Origin: Thalassiosira profunda
Lineage: Eukaryota; Bacillariophyta; Thalassiosirophyceae; Thalassiosirales; Thalassiosiraceae
Reading direction: 5' to 3'
NCBI GenBank assembly: GCA_036939355.1
Contig: JALLAP010000558.1
Location: 1 to 14,770 of the forward strand
Length of the DNA stretch: 14,770 nt
Shown: one piece after another, positions 7,802 through 14,770 of the stretch
How the letters are laid out: each line of letters begins with the position of its first letter
Position numbering within the stretch: the stretch's first letter is position 1
The notes under the pieces: model-generated
Seen by the model: only the letters and a program-made list of their open reading frames with translations
Database searches by the model: none
What the model was told of the DNA's origin: nothing
Position numbers and translations under genes: made by a program

Positions 7802-8966
7802 TTACACGACAGCCGCAGCGACGACGGAGAAGAGGAGCGCAGTAGCATGGCGAAGAAGACTGCCGCCACTTTCACCAACCTCAGATTCGTCTAGCTCAAC
7901 CTCTGGCTTCTCTTGGGTGGACTTGGTGAGACAAACCTGCTCTCCAGTCTCCCCATTCGATTCCTTCGCAATCTCAGTGCCAATGGTTTCCGGCAGACTC
8001 ACAGTCGCCCCCCAATCCTGGGTGGTCACCCACTCCTTAATCATGTCCGTCGGATACTGCTTGTTCGGAGTCTCATACTCCGTCAGCCCGGCCTCCTTGT
8101 AGTACGTTTCCGACTCGATGGCGATAAGCCTGTGGTTATCGAGGTCGATGGCAAGGCGCTGACCACCAAAGCCGTAGGTTCCAACGGTGTTTTTCTGTTC
8201 TTCAATCCACCAGCCGATGTAGCCAAACTTGTCGCCCGGCTCAGCGTTGGTATCGCCGACGGTGAAGGAGCGCTCGATCCATGAAGGGTCCACGAGCTGC
8301 TTGGTGTCGCTGGCCATGCCGTCCTGAAGGTAGAGCATGCCGAGCTTCGCCAAGCTGAGCACGTTCATCTTGAGCCCGTGGAAGGCAGTGTTCATTCCGT
8401 CGGGGTTAACATACCATTCGTAGTCGTCTTCGGTGATGCCAAGAGCTGGAAAGATCCTGTCAGTGGCAAGTTCTTCGGGCGACATTCCACTCTTAGCCTC
8501 GATCACGTAGCTGAGAATGTTGCCGGCCATCACGTACTTGTAAGTGCCAATCATCGTCGTATCGAGGGGATGATAGGTGAGAGACCCTTTCAAGTCCGCG
8601 CCTCCGAGGCGGTTGCTGAAGTGCGTGTGTTGAAGAGGATGAGAAGGAGTGGACCTCTTCATTGATACACCAACAGTTGGCACTTACTCTGTAAAGGGCA
8701 ACGCATCTAACAGCACGTCCTGTAGGAAGCCCTCCGGCATGTCGTATCCTCTCCGCACTGCAGTACAAAAGGGAAAGTGAGCACATGTGAGACCAAAGAT
8801 GAAAATCACATGATATGCCTCTATACTCACTTTGCACCAGCTGCTCAAGCGTCGTCTTCTTCCTCTCCTCGGCGTCTTCCACGTCCACCCACAGCTCGGG
8901 ATCCGTGAAGATCTCCCCGAGCGTCTCGTCCAGGTCGATCAGGCCCTCCATCTCGGCCACGCCCAT
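7802..8966 (-). CDS. Beta-lactamase-related serine hydrolase, three exons, N-terminal SxxK segment missing
   Basis: Exons are 8966-8831, 8757-8688 and 8615-7802, with introns of 73 and 72 nt (GTGAGT and GTAAGT donors). The product is 339 aa. Its start, MGVAEMEGLIDLDETLGEIF, is the helix that normally follows the SxxK nucleophile in class C-like hydrolases. Next come TLEQLVQMRRGYD, the usual 'TLEHLLxMxSG' element, and the block YKYVMAGNILSYVIEAKSG, in place of the Y-x-N region. The late GTYGFGGQRLAID block corresponds to the third active-site element. No SxxK occurs in the product or in the in-frame sequence upstream, which meets a stop near 9050 without another ATG. The C-terminus has a short hydrophobic tail (LLRHATALLFSVVAAAVV) after small residues, like a GPI-anchor signal. 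That would require an N-terminal signal peptide, also absent here. It may be a 5'-truncated pseudogene, a misassembled 5' end, or a non-catalytic paralogue. Confidence 0.75.
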
Positions 8967-9005
8967 GACCGGTCGGCGCGAGGGCCGACCTCGCAGAGTT
9001 GCAGT
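8967..9005. promoter_or_regulatory. 39-nt divergent gap with 7-bp inverted repeat
   Basis: Only 39 nt separate the two divergent start codons. Within them GGTCGGC (8971-8977) and its exact reverse complement GCCGACC (8984-8990) flank a 6-nt loop. A gap this short cannot hold two ordinary promoters and leaders, so at least one of the two starts is probably not the true 5' end. The inverted repeat could be an operator-like site, an RNA hairpin in the plus-strand leader, or chance. Confidence 0.4.
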
Positions 9006-12000
9006 ATGTCGCAGGTGCGTGACGGCGACGGACGATTCCGAGCTCGGCGGTTATCTATGTTGGCGTCGGTGCCGCGTCGCTAACTCCCTCGTAATCTACC
9101 CTCGTTCGCTGCAGCACTCCATCAGACGTCCGATCTCCGTCCCGACGGCTCGCTCCGCCAGTCCGACATTGCCTGCCTCCTCCGGAGCAAGTTCGGCGTC
9201 GCCCTCACGGACGAGGAGGTCGAGGAGGTCGTGCTCGGGGGATTGAGCTTGGGCGGCCAGCTCGTGGGGGGGAGCAGCGACGATGGCTCGGGCGCGGGGA
9301 CCTTTGATTTGGCCGAGATTGTGGCGGCCCTCGTCGTGCCGGAGCTCCTCTGGGCGGCGGAGGCGAACGGCGGAGGAGGAGACAGCGAGGACGATCATCC
9401 TCCGCCAGACGATGTACTCGAGGTCGTCCTCGAATCGATACAGAAGAAAGTGTTTGGGGGCTCCCAACAAGACGTGATCGTCACCAGCGAGTCCGTCAAG
9501 CAGATCCTTGTCAGCCTCGGCGAGACAGAGCTAGCGCACAACAACGATCTGATCTACGGCATGGTCGAGCAGGCTTCCGGCGACGATCCGGAGTCTGATG
9601 ACCCGACACCCTTCAACGTCGTATCGCTCGCCCGCGCCCTCACCAAGGATCTACTTGCCTACAAGAATGGGGGGCGCGAAACCTACCCCAACTTGGGCAA
9701 TGCGGATCCAAAGGATCTCTTCTGTTGCAAACGGCACCATCGACTCGCATCCGGAGAGGGAGAATCTCAAACCAAGACCGAGAGTATCTCAGGTGGTGAT
9801 AATGAGGAGGCTCAGGGAAGAACGGAGAAGAAAGTCGAGGAAATTGCTTGTGGCTCACACGGCGGTGGAGACACACCCAAGATCGAAACTGCCGTCGCTA
9901 GCAAAACTGCACCAACGAAAGACGAGACCGACAAATCAGATGGATATCAAGTCAAGACCATCATTACGACGAAGTCAATCGACTACTGCATCGACGCCCA
10001 ATCGTCGCGCTGCGTCGCCGTGACTCTGTGGATGTTCTTTCTCCTCCACCTCCTAGCTTCCGGATCACTTGGCCTCCAAGAGTGAGTGTAACGAAGTATG
10101 ATATCTCGGTGTTTTAGTTTACTCATCAGCATCAGCATTCCTCCTTGCTTTCTTTATTCAGCTTTCCTTCCCTTGTGCCAAGCGACCTCGAGCAGTGCCC
10201 TGATACAGCGCACTTAGGCTGCGACACCCTCGAGATATTCCTTTCGTGGGTAGACAGCGTCTTCACACTTACGATCGTCGGCGGCATCTTCATCATGTCC
10301 ATTGGCTCCCTCGGCAACAGTGCAAGTACCACGTCGCGCATCCTCGTCATCACTTCCCTCGTGCCAGTTCTGTACTTCTTTATCAAGCCATTCACGAGCA
10401 TCGGCACCTCTCCATCCGATCTGAGTGGCAGTCCCCAACGCCAGTTTGCTCTTGGCTTGAGCATGGTCGTCGCGCTGCTGATTGTTGGCGAGCGGATCCG
10501 ACAGTTCATGCACCTCTTTGTGGTGCCCAAGCATTGGTTTGATTCGCGCCCTCAACTGATGAGTGCTATTGCTCGCGGCTTCACCGGATCCGAACACGAG
10601 AGGCTCGAAGCTGCTTCGTACAAGATGACCCGCTTCCTTCGGAACGCCTGCGACATCTCGCGGGAGGGACAAAACGACGAGCAGACGAAACACGTTCTTT
10701 TTCACGAGAAGGACGAGGCCGTTGAAAAGATTGGAGGGCATCGCTGGGTGTGGAAGAAGATGTGGAACAAGTCCCTCTTCTGCGAAGAAGGCGTTCGTTT
10801 TAGCGCCAGGCTGGTTGCTGCCAACGTCATGCAGTTCGCCATCATCGTGTGTAAGTGATTGCTGATGTACGCCCTAGCTGTATCTCTTCTCACTCATGTA
10901 TGATCTATCACAGACGTCATCCTATACATGCTTCAGTTGACGGCTAGGCTGGTTGAGGAACACGAGGACAGCCCCGTGTTGGTGCTGATTCGATCGGGCG
11001 AGGAAGCGGCCAACTCGATCCTCAGTGGGCTGGAGGACCTGAGCGGCATTGCTCAGGCGTTCCTCGACACAGCCTTTGGGAAGCTGTTTCCCGCCCTCGA
11101 GTCGCTTCGCGTGGACTCGTGCGATGCTCTCGCGTCGGCTGCGAACGAGAAGGGCGTGAACGCCACGTTGCCCAGTCTTTGTTCGTCGAACAGCACCTTC
11201 CTGAACGAACTTGAGGAGCAGAGTGCCGCCTTCAAGGCTCTGGTGCTCGCGTCGATGGGAGAAAAGGCCGAACCGATGAGAGCATACTTGCACGAAATGG
11301 TTTCGGCCGGCGCCGATACTCTGGCCGACGTGAGTGTCGTCGTCGATCCTGTGGAGACCTGGCATATCCAGATGGCTTTCGGAATCGGAGGCCTGGTGGC
11401 GTTCATCGCGTCGATTTTCCTCGCCACGCTGTACTTGCCTTCCGTTGCCGCAACGACACTCAAATATCGGAGCGGAGTCTTCCCGTCGCTTGCCAATCCG
11501 CGTCGATTCACGAGCGTCTACCGCGGGAGCCAGCACTCCGTGACGTACCTTACGGGGGCCATCTTCTGGGGGACTCTCCTCTACACCATCGTCCTCTCTG
11601 GCGTCATCGCTGTCCTTATCCTCATCGCCGTCTGGATTTCGGCAATCTATCACGAAACGGAAATGCCCGCGCCTGGCCCCTGGGGATGGGTCCTTGGCTC
11701 CCTCCTTGCCTTCGTTTTCCAGTACATCATATTCAATGTCACGACGTGTCACATGTACAAGGCATTTTACCGGAAGCGCCCAGGAAGGGCGAATGTGCAC
11801 CACATACTGTGGGAGGCGGCGTGGATCGGATTGAGTGTTCTGTTCGTGGTGATGCGCGGAATCAAGTTAGCCATCGTGGCGGCGCTTTCGATTGGGAGGA
11901 TCGACGTGCCCTTCTTGGCTGAGGGCGTGGGCGTGTATTCCGGAATCGGCAACCTCGACAGCTTTCCTGATATCTTCAGAAAGGACATCCTGGCGCACGA

Positions 12001-12245
12001 AGCCCACAACGTGAGTAAACTTTTGCTATGATGACTTCGCTTCCTCTCTACCTATGTCTTAATCTGTCTCCTTCGTTGCTACTGCGCAGCATCCCTACAT
12101 CGAAAGGCTGAGCAAGATCTACCTTCTGAAGATTGCCGATCCCGAGTTTGCAACTTCTGCGGGCACGGCGTGGCGGTTGGTCTTCGTGCTCTCGCTTTGT
12201 CCCTGGCTTGGGAAGTATCGGAGGGATGCACGAGTTGCCAAGTAG
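9006..12245 (+). CDS. STRA6-like multi-pass membrane protein with N-terminal EF-hand-like domain, five exons
   Basis: Exons are 9006-9014, 9126-10081, 10162-10850, 10914-12010 and 12090-12245; introns are 111, 80, 63 and 79 nt. The spliced protein is 968 aa. Residues 6-17 (DLRPDGSLRQSD) and 56-67 (DGSGAGTFDLAE) fit EF-hand loops, separated by a calmodulin-like helix pair (IACLLRSKFG...TDEEVEEVV). Residues 98-182 look like a degenerate second lobe. A polar Lys/Ser/Thr-rich linker leads to a first membrane segment at about 299-320. Further hydrophobic segments lie near 350-370, 382-399, 417-431, 535-560, 705-727, 761-797 (long, possibly two), 810-830 and 851-877. The last third resembles STRA6, the vertebrate retinol-binding-protein receptor: VMRGIKLAIVAALSIGRIDV, then FRKDILAHEAHNHPYIERL. 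From residue 299 the body is about 670 aa, close to human STRA6 (667). The tiny first exon (MSQ) is the least certain part: it leaves the first EF-hand without an entering helix. The ligand is unknown. Confidence 0.7.
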
Positions 12246-12441
12246 AACGCCCTTGAGACAAGGACGTTTGGATTGTCCGTCGCCAAAGCAAGGGCCAAAT
12301 CAAGGGCCAAATCACACCACCAGGGCCGAAGCCCTCTAGCTGAGAAACTGTATAGATCTGTTTGCTTTTTGCTTCAATCTGGCGACTGCAGCCGCACCTA
12401 GCCTCTAGGATACAACTCGATCGGCAAAAACGGGTGCTAAA
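12246..12441. other. Convergent 3' region between STRA6-like and DBP10 genes
   Basis: These 196 nt separate two convergent stop codons and hold no gene that I can support. They contain a perfect tandem 12-mer (next entry). No canonical AATAAA is visible. Confidence 0.5.
12289..12312 (+). repeat. Perfect tandem 12-mer (two copies)
   Basis: CAAGGGCCAAAT is repeated exactly at 12289-12300 and 12301-12312, with a related CAGGGCC shortly after. It lies in the 3' region of the STRA6-like gene, 44 nt past the stop, and probably arose by replication slippage. Confidence 0.85.
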
Positions 12442-14770
12442 TCAGCGTCTGCCCCCTCCCTTTTTACCTGCGTTGCCTTTCCACCGGCCAGCCGGGCCCT
12501 TCTTGCCCTTCCCACCCTTCTTGCCAGGATTATCTTGCCCTGCCGCCTTCTCTGAGCGCTGCTTCCGTTCGAACTGTCTGCGGTCTTCCCTCTTCATGTT
12601 CTTCACCACATTCTTCTCCTTCTTTTCGCGCTCCTTTCTGATGGAGGCAGCCGGTTTCCTCCCGTCGTCTGGAGTTTTTCCTCCACGCTCCTGCCCCTTC
12701 CTGGAAACACCAGTCGTATCCCCTGCGCCGGCATCCTCGGTCACGTCATCAAACACGCCCGTCCTGCCAATGCTGCGATTCGTCTTCTTCTGCCACTTCT
12801 CGTAAAGCTCTCCCAGCTTTAGCTTGTCGCTCTTGACGAGCTGGCCGCTCTCCAGCCTCGTCCTCTTGCTTTTCGAGTCTCCGCTGAGCTCGTCGCCAAC
12901 AGTCGTTTGGACATACTTGCGCTTGCTCTTGTCCCACCGCATCATGCGCTGGCGCTTGACCAGGTCGACGTTCTCGTCGCCCACAATATCGAGCATGTCT
13001 GACTCGATGCGGTAGGCGAGGGCCGAGGAGCCCTTGGCGCTGCCGGAGGCAGACGGCTGCATCGCCGCTTCTATCTGTCGACTTCTCGCGGCTGCCGCAG
13101 TATCATGCGTGACATCATTGTCAATGAAGTGGGCATTGTCGCGAAAGTCGGCGCCCCGTTTGGCCTTCGCCTTTTTCGACGTGGCGTCGCTGCCCGGCTT
13201 GTAGTTTGGGTTCTTCTTCATTTTCTTGCGCTCCGCCTTAGAAAGGCGGCGTTTGCCTTCCACACTGGCAGCGGCAGGCTTTGATTGTGACAAGAACATG
13301 TCTGATTCATTGTCGCCAGCGGCTTGACGTTCCATGTGCTGAGGAGCTCCCACCTCATCCATGTCTGCCTCATCCGCCTCTCCGTTCAACTCCTGCGCCG
13401 ACTTGCTCCCTGCAATCACGAGGGAGCTGCCCTTGTCGCGAGCGATCTTCATCTGCCGTCGCATGCTCTTCATCGCCACCAAAGCTGCTGCCGAACCATT
13501 GGCAGTCTTGTCCACCTGGCTCGAATAGATGAGATCCTTCTGCCCTCCGGTGGCGAAGGCCTCGAAGACCGTTTCCTTTGGTCGAAAGTTGGCCATGGCC
13601 CGGAGGAAGTCCTGCCGCTTTTGCAGGTCGACCATTTTCCTTTGGGCGTCCTCCTTTTGTTGTTGTTTGGATGCCTCGTTCCCATTGGAGCCCATAGTGC
13701 GCCCCAGAGTCGACTTGAGCTTCTCAACCTCAACGTGTCGCAGCAGTGGATGGGGTGGGATGCCACCGTGGGAGTTCAGAACCCGCCGTCCCGTACCAGT
13801 TTCCTTCTCGCCCTCGAGCAAGGCCTTGGAGCGCCTGACACCCTGCTTGCTCGCCTCCGGCCGCGACCTTCTGTACTGTTTCNCCCTCGAGCAAGGCCTT
13901 GGAGCGCCTGACACCCTGCTTGCTCGCCTCCGGCCGCGACCTTCTGTACTGTTTCATGGCATTGTTACACACCCTCGCCAGCATCTTCAGCATCTCTGCA
14001 TCGTGCGATCCAGCGAGCTCAGAATCCACAATGCGCCGCACGTTTTCCACTTCCTCCACGAGCACCGACTCGGGCACTGACCCATAGTGCACCATCTCTG
14101 GCGTCATGTCGTCCATCGTATAAGTGACCTCTTCCTTCTCTCTGTTCGCATCCTCTGGCGAATCTCCTCCGGTCTCCTTGTTGTTTTCATCTGAATCGCC
14201 TGAATCCTCTGCCTCACCCTCTTTAGTCTCTTCCCGCCCTGTGCTCATCTTCCGCCCCAAGAACACGTGCAAATCGACCATGTAGGGCAATTCTTCCGGG
14301 TCGACGATGCCCCAGCAGTACCCAATACGTCCTGCTCTGGCTGCCCTCCCGGACCGGTGGACGAACAGCTTCGCCGACGGAGGGAATGCGTAGTGAATCA
14401 CGTGGTCAATCAGCGGAATGTCGATCCCACGCGCGGCGACGTCCGTGACGACGAGGATGGGACACGCCCCGCTTTGGAAGGCGCGGAGGTTGTGCTGCCG
14501 CGCCGTGTTGTCCATGTTGCCGTAAATTTGCGTCGCGGACAGTCCGCTGGTGGTCAGCAACAGCGTCAAGTATTCGACGTGGTGTCTGGTAGCGGCAAAG
14601 ATGAGGGTCAGCCCACGTTTCGAGTGCTTCCCCACGTGCTTGCTCCTCTCCTGTTTCCCTTTCTTCCCCCTCTTTTGTGTGCCATCGATCGGTTCGTACT
14701 CCTCCTCGACGTTCCCGCCCGTCGGGTCCGTGCCCTCCATCAACGGCAGCACGTCCCGCACCAAATGCAG
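12442..14770 (-). CDS. DBP10: ATP-dependent RNA helicase DBP10/DDX54, 5' partial, interrupted by an assembly join
   Basis: The frame enters from the window edge at 14770. The visible part covers the second RecA domain onward: LIFAATRHHVEYL (motif IV), VTDVAARGIDIP (motif V) and VHRSGRAARAGR (motif VI), then the Dbp10-type ELPYMVDLHVFLGRK. Later come FRPKETVFEAFATGG and the DBP10CT domain (LDIVGDENVDLVKRQRMMRW, then DKSKRKYV). The tail is Lys/Arg-rich. Known role: a nucleolar DEAD-box helicase for 60S ribosomal subunit assembly. A 72-nt segment is present twice around a single N (13811-13955), which throws the frame by one. Counting it once gives 752 in-frame codons from the window edge through the stop. 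About 40 polar residues (rich in Gly, Glu and Lys) are inserted between the VRDVLPLMEG segment and motif IV. The N-terminal DEAD domain (motifs Q to III) is outside the window. No intron is visible. Confidence 0.93.
13811..13955. repeat. Exact 72-nt duplicate flanking an N (probable assembly artefact)
   Basis: Positions 13811-13882 and 13884-13955 are identical, starting CCCTCGAGCAAGG and ending CTGTACTGTTTC, with a single N at 13883. The unit plus N is 73 nt, so it breaks the DBP10 reading frame. Dropping one copy restores it exactly. This is what results when two contigs that overlap by 72 nt are placed end to end with a minimal gap instead of being merged. Confidence 0.93.
13883..13883. 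other. Sequence gap (single N)
   Basis: This is the only ambiguous base in the window. It marks a contig join inside DBP10. The true gap size is probably negative (an overlap of 72 nt). Confidence 0.95.

Noticed and set aside
8815..9246. 143-codon plus-strand Ser/Arg-rich frame as the 5' part of the STRA6-like gene.
   Set aside because: It is antisense to the serine hydrolase exon and enters exon 2 in the wrong frame for the EF-hand sequence.
10922..11803. 293-codon minus-strand open frame.
   Set aside because: It lies entirely opposite exon 4 of the STRA6-like gene and is a charged sequence without recognisable motifs.
13811..13955. A genuine 73-nt tandem duplication creating a frameshifted helicase pseudogene.
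   Set aside because: The single N at the junction and the exact restoration of frame when one copy is dropped point to an assembly join.
14759..14764. A start codon for the helicase at TTG 14764.
   Set aside because: The frame continues upstream to the window edge (Leu-His), and the DEAD-box first domain must precede it, so this is a partial gene.
1..14770. tRNA, rRNA, transposon or viral genes.
   Set aside because: I looked for tRNA T-loop sequences and for transposase or reverse-transcriptase motifs. The only GTTCGA match lies inside DBP10 coding sequence, and nothing else was found.

Overview
This is nuclear DNA from a photosynthetic stramenopile, most likely a centric diatom of the Thalassiosira type. 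The evidence is compact spliced genes with canonical GT-AG introns (mostly 62-111 nt), a cyclophilin whose N-terminus carries an ASAF-type bipartite plastid presequence (typical of algae with red-derived complex plastids), and purely eukaryotic housekeeping genes. The genus is inference, not something I could test.

Layout: (1) 1-307, minus: N-terminal fragment of an unidentified membrane protein. (2) 562-1809, minus: two-exon RWDD1/DFRP2-like protein. (3) 1810-2000: short divergent promoter region. (4) 2001-2880, plus: four-exon plastid-targeted cyclophilin. (5) 3193-4489, plus: three-exon drug/metabolite-type transporter. (6) 4694-7648, plus: single-exon splicing factor CWC22 with a long RS tail. 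(7) 7802-8966, minus: three-exon beta-lactamase-like serine hydrolase that lacks its N-terminal catalytic segment. (8) 9006-12245, plus: five-exon STRA6-like multi-pass membrane protein with an N-terminal EF-hand-like region. (9) 12442-14770, minus: DEAD-box helicase DBP10/DDX54, missing its N-terminus at the window edge and interrupted by an assembly join (one N flanked by an exact 72-nt duplicate).

The genes do not form one pathway. Several are housekeeping functions in RNA and protein metabolism: CWC22 in splicing and exon-junction-complex deposition, DBP10 in 60S ribosome biogenesis, the RWDD1 partner of DRG GTPases in translation, and a plastid prolyl isomerase. They alternate with membrane or surface genes: the transporter, the STRA6-like protein and the hydrolase.

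The strongest candidate for something new is the STRA6-like gene. Vertebrate STRA6 works as a complex with calmodulin. Here a calmodulin-like region with two recognisable EF-hand loops and a degenerate second lobe appears fused in cis ahead of a roughly 670-residue STRA6-like body. The second item of interest is the adjacent serine hydrolase, which has no SxxK nucleophile motif and starts only 39 nt from the divergent gene. It may be a truncated gene or a non-catalytic paralogue.
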